A stretch of 64,000 nt of DNA from Chloroflexota bacterium (GCA_022824865.1 JAJDZD010000025.1:1-64000), one strand, 5' to 3'. Counted from the stretch's first letter, positions 33,152 to 41,538 are shown. Made by a program: numbers and translations. Notes: generated by a model not told the origin, from the sequence alone.

Positions 33152-34092
33152 CGCGCTCCCGGTCCTGAAGCCGGCGTGTCCGGCAGCGTGAGACCCAGGT
33201 CCGTTGCCGTGCGCTGAAAGTCCTCCGGCGGCGCTGCCGCCGCCAGCCAGCGTTCGCCCGCGTCGTCCTCGAAACCCAGCGTCCACGCGTGCAACATCAC
33301 CCGCACGCCCGGCGCCGGCCCGCCATACGTCGCGTCGCCCACGATCGGGTGACCCACAGCCGCCATATGCACCCGGATCTGGTGTGTGCGCCCAGTCACT
33401 GGACTGGCCTCCACCAGCGACGTGCCGCCTGAGAGGTTCAGCACCCGGTAATCCGTCACAGCCGGCCGTCCCCTCCGCGCCACCGCCATCCGGGTGCGGT
33501 GCGTCGGGTGTCGCCCGATCGGCGCGTCAATGCGTCCCCGTGGCGGATCCGGCGTCCCTCGCGCAATCAGCAGGTACCGCTTGCTCACCTCGCGGCGCTC
33601 GAACGCCCGTGCCAGGTGCGCGTACGTCGCCGGCGTGCGCGCGATCAGCACCACCCCCGACGTGTCCTTGTCCAGCCGGTGCACGACGCCCGGTCGCCGC
33701 GGGTGCCCCACGCCCGCTAGCTCCGGGTAGTGCGCCAGCAGCCGGTGCGCCAGCGTCCCGCTGCTGGCCCCCGCCCCCGGGTGCATCACCATCCCCGCCG
33801 GCTTGTCCACCGCCACGAATTCAGCGGTCGTCAACAGCCGATTCAACGCCCCAGGCTCCGGCTCAAGCTCCTGCGCCACCGCCGGTACCTGGCCCTGCAC
33901 GATGTCTCCGTCTCGCAGCCGCCGCGACGGCGCAGCCGCCCGGCCGTTCACCGTTACCTGCCCGTCCCGGATCAGCCGCGCCGCCCGGGAGCGCGAAACG
34001 TCCTCCACCGACTCCGCTACGAACGTATCCAACCGGACACCACGCGACGCACCGGCACAAATCAACTCAAAGCGGACCGCCTGCTCGCACAT
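33148..34092 (-). CDS. RluD-family 23S rRNA pseudouridine synthase
   Basis: Converts uridines to pseudouridine in 23S rRNA. The 314 residues have an N-terminal S4 RNA-binding domain (SRSRAARLIRDGQVTVNGRA, about 33-52) and the RluA/RluD catalytic block VVHRLDKDTSGVVLIART (about 135-152) with catalytic Asp. Later blocks are GRTHQIRVHMAAVGHPIVGD and HAWTLGFED. RluD is the likeliest member, but RluC-type specificity cannot be excluded. Confidence 0.9.
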   Translation of the reverse strand: MCEQAVRFELICAGASRGVRLDTFVAESVEDVSRSRAARLIRDGQVTVNGRAAAPSRRLRDGDIVQGQVPAVAQELEPEPGALNRLLTTAEFVAVDKPAGMVMHPGAGASSGTLAHRLLAHYPELAGVGHPRRPGVVHRLDKDTSGVVLIARTPATYAHLARAFERREVSKRYLLIARGTPDPPRGRIDAPIGRHPTHRTRMAVARRGRPAVTDYRVLNLSGGTSLVEASPVTGRTHQIRVHMAAVGHPIVGDATYGGPAPGVRVMLHAWTLGFEDDAGERWLAAAAPPEDFQRTATDLGLTLPDTPASGPGAR

Positions 34093-34189
34093 CGGAAAGC
34101 TCGACTACCCGGCCGGACGCGTTCTTCTCCCTCTCCGTGTGGCGACCTCTACGCACCGTCCCTCGTCCCCCGAACCGCGTCCGCTCTTG

Positions 34190-34231
34190 CTCCCTCTCCC
34201 TGTGGGAGAGGGCTGGGGTGAGGGTCTTCCG
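34190..34231. repeat. Interspersed hairpin repeat, copy 1
   Basis: CCCTCTCCC-TGT-GGGAGAGGG (34192-34212) is a perfect 9-bp stem. The arm CTGGGGTGAGGGTCTTCC follows. This is a widespread intergenic repeat type in high-GC bacteria, and it accounts for the LPVGEGWGEGL string in the spurious 547-residue ORF 33803..35446. Confidence 0.8.
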
Positions 34232-34294
34232 GGCAACGACCCCCGGGTTGTGCAAAGGTCTCCCGCGGAAGAGGGTTGGGGTGAGGGTCTTCGG
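34232..34294. repeat. Interspersed hairpin repeat, copy 2 and linker
   Basis: GAGGGTTGGGGTGAGGGTCTTC repeats the distal arm of copy 1. The linker between copies 1 and 2 (GCAACGACCCCCGGGTTGTG then CAAAGGTCT) recurs, slightly diverged, at 41439-41469, so the repeat unit is longer than the hairpin. Confidence 0.65.
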
Positions 34295-34330
34295 ACCGTG
34301 ATGGCCATGGCGAGTGCCTCGTTCGCCGAC

Positions 34331-35203
34331 CTATCCATCATTCTCCGCCCGCGACCGTACTTCCACTTCCCCGATCGACACATACCCCTCGTGGCCGCCG
34401 TTCGCCAGCAACCGCAGCACCACGTAGCGCGTCACCTCCGTCGGAATCTCAATCCGCACGCTCGGCGCTGGATCCAGCTCTGCCTGCCGAATGAACTTCA
34501 AGCCGCTGGGATCCTCTCGCGGATCCACCTCCCGCGAGGTAAACACTTGCACCCGCCGCGGATAACTGTCCGTCGGCTCGTCCGGGTGATTCATGATGTC
34601 GATCGTCGCGATCGGCGTCCGCAGATTCATCTTCAGCACCACGTCCTGCGGAAACACGGCATCGGCCGAGCGCCAGGCCGGAAAGTCTGCTTCGTTCAGG
34701 CCATCCACCAGCATCTCCGGACCGTGTCCCTCCTGCGCTCCCGCCGGCGAATGCGCCCGTCCCCCCACCGCCGAAGCCGACACCAGCGCCCCGCGGCTGC
34801 GATCCGCCCCATCGAACAGCAGCCGCATCTTCACCGCCAGGTCGCCTCGCAGGTCGCTCCCGTTCGACACGATGAACAGCTGCACCGCCATCAACAGCGA
34901 CAAGCCCAGCACAATCCCCACCGGCAGCCAGTTCCACGAAATAACGTTCCGGCGCAACGCCGTACGGTCCAGTTCGACTCTGCGTTCCAACTGCCCCTGG
35001 CAGACGTCGCACACGTAGCCCCAGTCCGAGTCGTTCAGCGCCTCGTCGCAAAACAGCCGCGCGCAGTGGTCGCAGCGCTGCGTGGCCACCCGCGTCGGGT
35101 ACACGGTGCACCGGTACAGCGCCAACTCACGCGCGCTCTCGGCAAAAATGCGACGGCTCGGTGGACGCTTCGCCGGCTCGCCAACTCGCATCGCTGGACC
35201 CAT
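34331..35203 (-). CDS. Zinc-ribbon, single-pass membrane protein with discoidin-like C-terminal domain
   Basis: Not a named family to me. Residues about 29-75 hold a Cys pattern (YRCTVYPTRVATQRCDHC, then FCDEA and YVCDVC) like the B-box/rhomboid-associated zinc finger. One membrane segment follows (LPVGIVLGLSLLMAVQLFIV, about 94-113). The outer part, about 160-285, resembles an F5/8 type C (discoidin) domain: LVDGLNEADFPAWRS, VLKMNLRTPIATIDIMNHPD, RRVQVFTSREVDP and a final GYVSIGEVEVRS. So a cytoplasmic zinc finger is tied to a surface carbohydrate- or lipid-binding domain. The topology and fold are inferred from composition and motifs. Confidence 0.65.
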   Translation of the reverse strand: MGPAMRVGEPAKRPPSRRIFAESARELALYRCTVYPTRVATQRCDHCARLFCDEALNDSDWGYVCDVCQGQLERRVELDRTALRRNVISWNWLPVGIVLGLSLLMAVQLFIVSNGSDLRGDLAVKMRLLFDGADRSRGALVSASAVGGRAHSPAGAQEGHGPEMLVDGLNEADFPAWRSADAVFPQDVVLKMNLRTPIATIDIMNHPDEPTDSYPRRVQVFTSREVDPREDPSGLKFIRQAELDPAPSVRIEIPTEVTRYVVLRLLANGGHEGYVSIGEVEVRSRAENDG

Positions 35204-35493
35204 CCGCCGCCATTCGTCTGCGCGTGTGAAGGAGTCCAGGACTCGGCATCCCGCCGGCGCGCGTGTGCTCCGCGCCGCAAACGCAGCCTTGCCTCAATAT
35301 ACTCGTGTCATCCAACTCGCCGCCGCCGCGAACACTTCGGTCGCCGGTTGCTTTGTCTGTACCCCGTCGCTCGAGGCGCCGTCTTTCCCCTCGCCCCGTG
35401 GGAGAGGGTTAGGGTGAGGGTCTTCCGAGAACCCAACGACGAGTGACCCCGGTCAGGCATTGCAGCCGCGTCGGCAATCTCCGCTGAGGCTCC
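35204..35493. other. Intergenic region between the discoidin protein and lepB
   Basis: These 290 bases contain no supported gene. They hold a small GAGTC-CAG-GACTC palindrome near 35230, a TATATT on the minus strand (35296-35301) that could be a -10 for the discoidin gene without a clear -35, and repeat copy 3. Confidence 0.4.
35387..35428. repeat. Interspersed hairpin repeat, copy 3
   Basis: CCCTCGCCCCGTGGGAGAGGG followed by TTAGGGTGAGGGTCTTCCGAG matches copy 1 with an imperfect stem. It lies upstream of lepB on the plus strand. Confidence 0.75.
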
Positions 35494-36087
35494 ATGTTCA
35501 GCCGCAACAGCAACATCCTCCTCGAGATCGCCGAAACCGTCCTCCTCGCCGCCCTCATCTTCTTCGGCACCCGCCTGCTCGTGCAGAACTTCCTGGTCGA
35601 GGGCCCCAGCATGTCCCCCAACCTGGCCGACTCCGAGTTCCTGCTCGTCAACAAGCTCTCCTACCTGACCGAAGATCCACAGCGCGGCGACGTCATCGTC
35701 TTCCGCTCTCCCCGCAATCCCGACGAAGACCTTGTCAAGCGCGTGATCGGACTACCAAACGATGAGGTCGAAATCCGTGCCGGACACGTCTATGTCAACG
35801 GCCATCTTGTCGATGAGTCCAGCTACTTCCGCGGCCCGATCGGACGCGACACGCCGACCCGGCGCGTGCCCGAGGACTCCTACTTCGTCATGGGCGACAA
35901 CCGGCTGCAGAGCCGCGACTCCCGCGACATTGGCACGGTGCCCCGCGCCTCAATCGTCGGACAGGTCTGGCTCGTCTACTGGCCGCCCGGCAAATTCGGA
36001 TTTCTGCCTGACGCCGCGCCAGCCCTCGCGCCCGTCCCCGAGCGCCTCCCTCACATTGCGCCACCGGCCGGAGCTGTAGGCCCCTAA
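35494..36087 (+). CDS. lepB: Signal peptidase I
   Basis: Cleaves Sec signal peptides on the outer face of the membrane. The 197 residues have one N-terminal membrane segment (VLLAALIFFGTRLLVQNFLV, about 16-35). The catalytic Ser lies in VEGPSMSPNL (about 35-44) and the catalytic Lys in DLVKRVIGLPNDEV (about 79-92). The box-E signature YFVMGDNRLQSRDSRDIG comes later. A Pro/Ala-rich tail ends the protein. Its end overlaps the convergent HIT gene by 4 bases. Confidence 0.95.
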   Translation: MFSRNSNILLEIAETVLLAALIFFGTRLLVQNFLVEGPSMSPNLADSEFLLVNKLSYLTEDPQRGDVIVFRSPRNPDEDLVKRVIGLPNDEVEIRAGHVYVNGHLVDESSYFRGPIGRDTPTRRVPEDSYFVMGDNRLQSRDSRDIGTVPRASIVGQVWLVYWPPGKFGFLPDAAPALAPVPERLPHIAPPAGAVGP

Positions 36088-36590
36088 CTCGGCCAGGCCT
36101 CCACCAGCCGCCGCTTCGTCTGGTCCAGCGTCTCCGGCATCACCTTCACGTCCCCCGTCACCGGCATGAAATTCGTGTCGCCTGCCCAACGCGGCACCAC
36201 GTGAAAGTGCAGGTGGCTGGGAATCCCTGCGCCCGCCGCTGACCCCAGGTTCATGCCCACGTTGTAGCCGTCCGGCGCAAACGCCTCCTGCAGCGCCACC
36301 CGCGACTGCACCACCAGCGACATCAACTCGCCCGCCTCGTCCGTTTCCAGCTCGTCCAGGTCCGCCACGTGCCGGTACGGCAGCGCCAGCACATGCCCGT
36401 TGTTGTACGGATAGAGGTTCAACGTCACGTACCCCAGCCGCCCCGCATGCACGATCAGTTCCGGCAACTCCCTCGCCAACTCCACCGGCACGCAGAACGG
36501 GCATCCCCCATCGTCCCGCTTCTCGCCCCGCACGTATGCCATCCGCCAAGGACTCCACAATCGCTGCGAAGGCAAAACAGTCTCCGGCAA
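36084..36590 (-). CDS. HIT-family nucleotide hydrolase/phosphorylase
   Basis: A 168-residue HIT protein. The catalytic triad HLHFHVVPRW (about 132-141) is complete. The N-terminal LWSPWRMAYV (about 11-20) and the CPFC zinc-like pair (about 30-33) resemble the Ap4A phosphorylase-like/AP4A hydrolase group of HIT proteins, which act on dinucleoside polyphosphates. The ORF start is TTG without a strong Shine-Dalgarno. ATG 36542 would cut into the conserved LWxPWRM motif, so a start at or near 36590 is preferred. Confidence 0.88.
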   Translation of the reverse strand: MPETVLPSQRLWSPWRMAYVRGEKRDDGGCPFCVPVELARELPELIVHAGRLGYVTLNLYPYNNGHVLALPYRHVADLDELETDEAGELMSLVVQSRVALQEAFAPDGYNVGMNLGSAAGAGIPSHLHFHVVPRWAGDTNFMPVTGDVKVMPETLDQTKRRLVEAWPS

Positions 36591-36690
36591 GGAGCGCGGC
36601 CACCGGGCAGCCGCTCACATTGGCGGTGATCTTACCGATGGCGCCTGCAAGGGCCGCGCGACCACTTCGGCACAGCCGTCAAGTCCAGTT

Positions 36691-36951
36691 CTATGTCACC
36701 GGAGTCGTTCGACACCATGCCCAACCTGGCTTGGCCTTGCCTTGGGGACGCAGTGACTCTTGCGGGTCAGCCCCCGGTCCCGCCAGCCGATCGACGGCGA
36801 TGAGAATGCCCGTCGCCGCCGAAACCAGCAGCAACATCCATGCCGCCAGCGTGAACTTCAGATTGGCCAGGTCGGCTTTTGTTGCGTAGTGCCTGAGACT
36901 TCGGTCCAGTTCCTCACGCAATTCGGCGCGAGTGAGTGGTTCCATCGTCAT
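36691..36951 (-). CDS. Small single-pass membrane protein with short coiled coil
   Basis: The ORF track extends this to 158 residues. A very good Shine-Dalgarno (GGGAGGAAGTG directly before ATG 36951) fixes an 86-residue protein. It has an N-terminal charged helix (LTRAELREELDRSLRHYATK, about 5-24) and the ATKADLANLKF motif. One membrane segment follows (TLAAWMLLLVSAATGILIAV), then a polar tail. It resembles small membrane proteins of the CCDC90/DUF1640-like type. No function can be assigned. Confidence 0.65.
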   Translation of the reverse strand: MTMEPLTRAELREELDRSLRHYATKADLANLKFTLAAWMLLLVSAATGILIAVDRLAGPGADPQESLRPQGKAKPGWAWCRTTPVT

Positions 36952-37003
36952 CACTTCCTCCCTGCACGAGGGTTCCCGTTCCGCGCAGTCGAGGCGACGG
37001 CGG

Positions 37004-37046
37004 GCCAGTACGTTGGCAACCAGTCCGCCCGCGCAATTGTACTGGC
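37004..37046. repeat. Perfect 8-bp inverted repeat
   Basis: GCCAGTAC (37004-37011) and GTACTGGC (37039-37046) flank 27 bases in the divergent gap between the small membrane protein and the aminotransferase. It may be a regulatory site or chance. Confidence 0.3.
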
Positions 37047-37129
37047 AGGGTACCAAGGGGCCATTACCTGACGTTGTAGGTGTCCGACATGCGCTCTTGG
37101 AGAACGACCGATGTGCGTGAGGCAACAGT

Positions 37130-37149
37130 AAGTGTGCGCGTGCGCACTT
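37130..37149. promoter_or_regulatory. Operator-like palindrome before the aminotransferase
   Basis: AAGTGTGCGC-GTGCGCACTT is a 20-bp imperfect palindrome (8 of 10 arm positions pair) ending 16 bases before the ATG. A TACGAT (37152-37157) that could be a -10 lies beside it, so a bound repressor would block it. Confidence 0.35.
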
Positions 37150-37165
37150 GCTACGATTCGCTCCC

Positions 37166-38377
37166 ATGAGTCTGGAAGCCCACTACAGCCCCGTTGCCCA
37201 GGCGATGGAGCAGAACCCGCTGCGCCCCAGTTGGACCATGCAGCGGCCCGGCCTCATCAGCCTGGCCTACGGGTTTCCCGACTCGCAGAGCTTCCCTTAC
37301 GAAGAGCTGGCCGAGACCACCGCCGCGCTCATGGCCGACCACAACGCCGAGGCCCTCCAGTACGGCCCAGTCTCCGGCCCCGAACCGCTGCGCAGCTTCC
37401 TGGCCGAGTGGGTAAGCACCACCGAGGGCCTGGACGTCGGCCCCGACAACATCATGATCACCAGCGGGGCCTCCCAGGGCATCGCGCTCGCGGCTCGGCT
37501 GCTCGTACCGCCCGGTGGCACCGTCATCGTCGAGTCGCCCACCTTCATCGGCGCCCTCTGGTTCTTCCGCGGTCTGGGCATCAACGTCGTCGGCGTCGAC
37601 ACCGACAACCTGGGCATCGTCCCCTCCGCGCTGCGCGAAACGGTCACCCGCCAGCGCCAGGCCGGCGCCCACGTCTCCCTCGTCTACACCATGCCCACCG
37701 TCCACAACCCCGTCGGTTTCAACGCCCCGGTGGAACGCCGCCGGGCGCTGGCCGACGTCGGGGAGGAACTGGACCTGGTCTTCCTCGAGGACGACGCCTA
37801 CGGCGACATCATCTTCGAAGGCGACCGCCCCCCGGCCCTTTACTCCATTGCCGGCAAAGAGCGCGTCATCAAGCTGGGAACCCTCTCCAAGCTCGTCGCC
37901 GGCGGCATGCGCCTGGGTTGGGCCATCGCCGAGCCCGACGACATCTCCCGCATGTGCGGCCTCAAGGCCGACAGCGCCACCAGTCCCTTCGCCGCCTGGG
38001 TCACCGGCGCCTACCTGCAAAGCGGCGCGCTCGCCCGGCGCCTGCCCACCCTGCTGGATCTCTACCGCAGGCGCCGCGACGCCATGCTCCAGGAACTCGC
38101 GCCGCTCCGTGACATTGGCTGCAACTGGATCACCCCCGTCGGCGGCTTCTTCATCTGGCTGGAGCTACCCGAAGGCGCCGACAGCGAGGCCATCCGCGAA
38201 CGCGCCGAAGAGAACGGCGTCACCTACCTGGCCGGTCACCACTGCTTCGCCGACGACCTCAACCGCCGCTGCATCCGCCTCGCCTACAGCTACATCCCCG
38301 AAGACCAGCTCCGCGAAGGCACGCGCCGCCTCGTCCAAACCCTCCAGGCCGAACTCTCGCCCTCCGCCGCCAACTGA
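37166..38377 (+). CDS. PLP-dependent aminotransferase, class I/II (2-aminoadipate/MocR-like group)
   Basis: A 403-residue fold-type I aminotransferase. It shows LISLAYGFPDSQSFPYEEL (about 25-43), QYGPVSGPEPLR, the PLP-ring block ITSGASQGIALAARLL (about 97-112), MPTVHNPVGF (about 180-189), FLEDDAYGDIIFEGD (about 208-222) and the Schiff-base Lys in LGTLSKLVAGGMRLGW (about 238-253). This set fits LysN/ARO8-like and the aminotransferase half of MocR, without a GntR domain. The substrate is not determinable. ATG 37166 is chosen over 37148 because family homology starts there. Confidence 0.88.
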   Translation: MSLEAHYSPVAQAMEQNPLRPSWTMQRPGLISLAYGFPDSQSFPYEELAETTAALMADHNAEALQYGPVSGPEPLRSFLAEWVSTTEGLDVGPDNIMITSGASQGIALAARLLVPPGGTVIVESPTFIGALWFFRGLGINVVGVDTDNLGIVPSALRETVTRQRQAGAHVSLVYTMPTVHNPVGFNAPVERRRALADVGEELDLVFLEDDAYGDIIFEGDRPPALYSIAGKERVIKLGTLSKLVAGGMRLGWAIAEPDDISRMCGLKADSATSPFAAWVTGAYLQSGALARRLPTLLDLYRRRRDAMLQELAPLRDIGCNWITPVGGFFIWLELPEGADSEAIRERAEENGVTYLAGHHCFADDLNRRCIRLAYSYIPEDQLREGTRRLVQTLQAELSPSAAN

Positions 38378-38406
38378 GCCCCGCCAGGCTCAACGCGCCG
38401 GGCGCG

Positions 38407-39642
38407 CTAGCTCGCGGACGGCGTGCGCAGCACCCGGTGCCCCAGGTTCTCCTCCGTCCGCTCGGCCACCGGCAGGACTTCGATCACCACGTGGGAAATT
38501 CCAACCACGTCCCCATTCTCGTCAAAGCTGTAGTCGTCGCCGATGGCCCCGCTCCAGGTCAGGCCATTCAGGCAATTCCGGAAACCCTCGACATCCTGAT
38601 CGTCATCGGTCTGCCGCAGGCATTCGGCGGCGATGTAGACGCCGTCGTAGGCCGAGCCCTGGAACCACGGCCACGGCGCAACCCCGCCGAAGCGATCCCT
38701 GAACTTCGTCAGGAACTCCGTGCCGGTCGTGGTGTTCAGCTCGGGATCCGGAACAATGGCTTTCAGGCCCGTCGCGTGCTCGCCGGCGATCTCCAGGGAG
38801 TTGGGCCCCGTGGGCACCACCTCGGAGTAAATGGGACCGTCATAGCCCAGCTCACGGGCCTGTTTGATGATCGTGCCGCCGGAGATTTCGCCTTGCGCGG
38901 CCAGGAACATCGCGTCAGCGTCGACACGCAGCAGTTTCGAGAGTTGGCTGCGAAAGTCGATCGCGTCCGAGGGATAGCTCTCCGCCGCCGCCACCGTGCC
39001 GCCCAGCCGCTCGAATTCCGCCACGGCCGCCCGACGACTCCCCTCCGCGTAGTCCGTGGCTTCGCTGATCGTCACGATCGTCCGCACCCCGCTGGCCCAC
39101 AGCAGGTTGCCGACGTCGGTGCCCGCCTTCTGCGAGCTGATGGCCGTCCGGTAGATGTAGTCGCCCGCCTCCGTGATGTCGGGGCTTGTCGAAGCCGGCG
39201 AAAACAGGATGACGCCGTCCTTTTCGGCCAGCGGAGCGGCGCCCAGCGTGGCCCCGCTGCAGGTCGCGCCAAGAATGATCTTGATCCCCTCCACGTCGGT
39301 CAGCCGCTGGTAGGCGGCAATCGCATCCGTGGACGTGCACTTCGAGTCCTCGATCACCAGCTTCAGCATCCGCCCATTGATACCGCCCGCCGCGTTGATC
39401 TCCTCCACCGCCAGCAGCTTGGATCGCGACAACGGAATCCCATACGACTCCCCAACCCCTGTCAACGAGTCCAGTGCGCCAATGACGAACGGTTCCTTCG
39501 ACGCGTCTGGCGCAGTCGTCGAGTCGGATTTCGTGGCGGCTGACTCGCCGGTGCCTTCAGGCGCACGATCCTCGCCGCACGCAATCACCAGCAGGGCGCA
39601 CAGACCGATCACGACCATTCGCGTCCAGCAACTGAGCTTCAT
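38407..39642 (-). CDS. Branched-chain-amino-acid-type ABC substrate-binding lipoprotein (LivJ-like)
   Basis: A 411-residue periplasmic-binding protein of Peripla_BP_6 type. It has a lipoprotein signal (VVIGLCALLVIAC, Cys about 22), a Ser/Thr-rich linker and the two-lobe domain beginning FVIGALDSLTGVGESYGI. LAVEEINAAGGINGRMLKL and IILGATCSGATLGAAPLAEK are typical of Liv/Fmd/Urt binding proteins. The ligand may be an amino acid, amide or urea; no LivHMGF genes are adjacent, so it is an orphan here. It converges on the aminotransferase gene with a 29-base gap. Confidence 0.88.
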   Translation of the reverse strand: MKLSCWTRMVVIGLCALLVIACGEDRAPEGTGESAATKSDSTTAPDASKEPFVIGALDSLTGVGESYGIPLSRSKLLAVEEINAAGGINGRMLKLVIEDSKCTSTDAIAAYQRLTDVEGIKIILGATCSGATLGAAPLAEKDGVILFSPASTSPDITEAGDYIYRTAISSQKAGTDVGNLLWASGVRTIVTISEATDYAEGSRRAAVAEFERLGGTVAAAESYPSDAIDFRSQLSKLLRVDADAMFLAAQGEISGGTIIKQARELGYDGPIYSEVVPTGPNSLEIAGEHATGLKAIVPDPELNTTTGTEFLTKFRDRFGGVAPWPWFQGSAYDGVYIAAECLRQTDDDQDVEGFRNCLNGLTWSGAIGDDYSFDENGDVVGISHVVIEVLPVAERTEENLGHRVLRTPSAS

Positions 39643-39880
39643 GTATCCGTGCTAGCTGGCCGCGATCTGCCCGCGACTGATCATTCTATTGGGTGGACTG
39701 ACGACAGGAGCTTGCTCAGCTTCGCGGTCCAGGGCGCTCAAGCTCGCCATGTACGCTGCGAGCAACCGGCGCGTTGACGCCGGCACACACGCCTGGGAGT
39801 TGGCGCGCGCCTCAAGGCAGGCATGCTATCGCCAGCGCTCCTGGTGCGGCGCGGTTTCACATGGCGCGGAGGTGGCCTAC

Positions 39881-40477
39881 ATGGACACGGAAGCGGATGG
39901 CGTTCTCATCATCGTGGGCGACGCCACCGAGACGGTGGACACGCTCTACCCGATTCTGCGGCTGCAGGAGGACGGCTTTCGCCCGGTGGTCGCCGGGCCC
40001 CAGAGACGCCGGTACCAGATGGTCCTGCACGAAATCCCTCAATCCGGCTGGGAAATCACGCGCGAATACGAGGGCTACACCATCCAGGCCGACATGGCCT
40101 TCGCCGAGGTACAGCCCGAGGCGTACGTCGGGATCTTCTTTTCAGGAGGACGTGCGCCCGAGTACATCCGCTACGACCCTGACCTAGTCCGCATCACGCG
40201 CTACTTCTTCGAGCACGACAAGCCGGCGGCCTCCGTCTGCCACGGCGTGGAAATCCCTGCGTATGCAGGCGTCGTCGAGGGGCGCACGATGGCCTGCGTC
40301 CCGAAATGCAAGTTTGATTTGGAGGTCTGCGGCGGGATCTATGCCGAGGAGACCTGGGCAATCGATGGCAACCTCGTCTCTGGGCGAACCTGGCACGACC
40401 ACGGGCGGTACATGAAGCACTGGATTGAGCTGTTGAAGGCCGAGCGCCAACGCATGCTCGGGACAAAGGAAGCATGA
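39881..40477 (+). CDS. DJ-1/PfpI family protein
   Basis: A 198-residue class I glutamine amidotransferase-like protein. ATG 39881 is set by GGAGGT 7 bases upstream; the ORF track starts 192 bases earlier. The nucleophile Cys is in AASVCHGVEIPAYAG (about 117-131), after GIFFSGGRAPEYIRYD. TWHDHGRYMKHW lies at the C-terminus. Members are proteases, deglycases or hydratases; the activity here cannot be told. It overlaps the next gene by 4 bases (ATGA), implying a two-gene unit with a sugar-isomerase-like protein. Confidence 0.85.
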   Translation: MDTEADGVLIIVGDATETVDTLYPILRLQEDGFRPVVAGPQRRRYQMVLHEIPQSGWEITREYEGYTIQADMAFAEVQPEAYVGIFFSGGRAPEYIRYDPDLVRITRYFFEHDKPAASVCHGVEIPAYAGVVEGRTMACVPKCKFDLEVCGGIYAEETWAIDGNLVSGRTWHDHGRYMKHWIELLKAERQRMLGTKEA

Positions 40478-41316
40478 GCCACGTGAAGTTGGGCGCGGGA
40501 ACCTACGCCTTTCGCGACGTCAACGTGTTAGAGGCCCTGCCGCGCGTGCGCCGGATCGGGTACGAGGCCATTGAGATCCTGGCCGGTCAAGGTTGGCCCA
40601 CCGCGCCGGCGCGTCTGAACCGGGACGATCGGACCCGGCTGTCGGATGCGATTCGGCAACAGGGTTTCGAGTCGCCGGCGATCATGTCTCTGCTGCCGCT
40701 GTGTGAGGAAGGCGGTGGTCAGCAGGCTGTCGACGCCGAGTTTCGCGCCGTCTGCCAGCTGGCCCGCGACCTCTCATTTTCGGATGCCCCCTCGGTTCTC
40801 AGCTCACCGATTGGGCACCAGAGTCCACCCTGGGACAGCGGCCGCGAAGGCATCGCCGACCGCCTGCTTGCGCTGGCTGACATCGCGCAGGAGCACGGGG
40901 TCATCCTGGCGGCCGAGCCGCACGTCGGAAACCCCCTGGACAGCCCGGAAAAGGCAGTCTGGCTCATGGAACAGACGAACCATCCCGCGCTGCGGCTCAA
41001 CTTCGATATGAGCCACTTTCACGTGCAGGGGATGGACCTGCGCCACTGCATCGAGGTCTGCCTGCCGTACGCCGCGCACATCCACGTCAAGGATGGCTAC
41101 ATCAACTCCGACGAAGAGGTCGTCTTCCAGCTTCCCGGCGAGGGCAGCCTGGACCTTGGCGAGTACTTCCGAATCCTGGCGGAGCACGACTCCACCATCC
41201 CGGTCACCGCCGAGGTCAGCGCCATGATCTGGCGCCGGCCCGACTACGATCCCTGGGTCGCGGCTGAACAATCATTCGCCGCCCTCGATGCGGCTCGCCG
41301 GGCCGCCAACACCTAA
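40474..41316 (+). CDS. Sugar phosphate isomerase/epimerase-like TIM-barrel protein
   Basis: A 280-residue AP_endonuc_2 (xylose-isomerase-like) TIM barrel. Metal-ligand candidates are in AEPHVGNPLDSPEKAVWLME, LNFDMSHFHVQGMD, HIHVKDGYIN and PVTAEVSAMIW. The set of Glu, Asp, His and Glu matches the usual site. Family members isomerise or epimerise keto-sugars, inosose or hydroxypyruvate. Translation is coupled to the DJ-1 gene, so the two probably act on one substrate. Confidence 0.85.
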   Translation: MSHVKLGAGTYAFRDVNVLEALPRVRRIGYEAIEILAGQGWPTAPARLNRDDRTRLSDAIRQQGFESPAIMSLLPLCEEGGGQQAVDAEFRAVCQLARDLSFSDAPSVLSSPIGHQSPPWDSGREGIADRLLALADIAQEHGVILAAEPHVGNPLDSPEKAVWLMEQTNHPALRLNFDMSHFHVQGMDLRHCIEVCLPYAAHIHVKDGYINSDEEVVFQLPGEGSLDLGEYFRILAEHDSTIPVTAEVSAMIWRRPDYDPWVAAEQSFAALDAARRAANT

Positions 41317-41370
41317 CCCACGCGCCTGTGACTACGAAAGACCTTTACATAACCCTCTCGTCCTTAGAGG

Positions 41371-41481
41371 CGCGGCCTCTTGCCTCTCATGGGCGAGAGG
41401 CCGGCGCTGTCCCCAGCGACGGGTCAGGGGTCTTCCGCGCAACCACCTCCGGGTTACGCAAAGGTCTTCACGGGTCGTAGG
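41371..41481. repeat. Interspersed hairpin repeat, diverged copy 4
   Basis: CCTCTCATGGGCGAGAGG (hairpin) is followed by GGGTCAGGGGTCTTCCGCG and then GCAACCACCTCCGGGTTACG and CAAAGGTCTTC. These match the hairpin and linker of copies 1-2 at a lower level. It fills the gap between two convergent genes and may act as a terminator structure. Confidence 0.6.
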
Positions 41482-41538
41482 TCCCGAAACGCCAGATCTA
41501 GCCTCGGCTGAGTGACAGCGTGCCGGGAGGCGGGATGC

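Noticed and set aside
33803-35446. 547-residue plus-strand ORF
   Set aside because: It runs antisense through the rluD-type and discoidin genes and across two repeat copies, and its composition (Arg, Pro, His) is that of a shadow frame.
39689-39880. N-terminal 64-residue extension of the DJ-1 ORF
   Set aside because: GGAGGT before ATG 39881 and the start of family homology place the start there.
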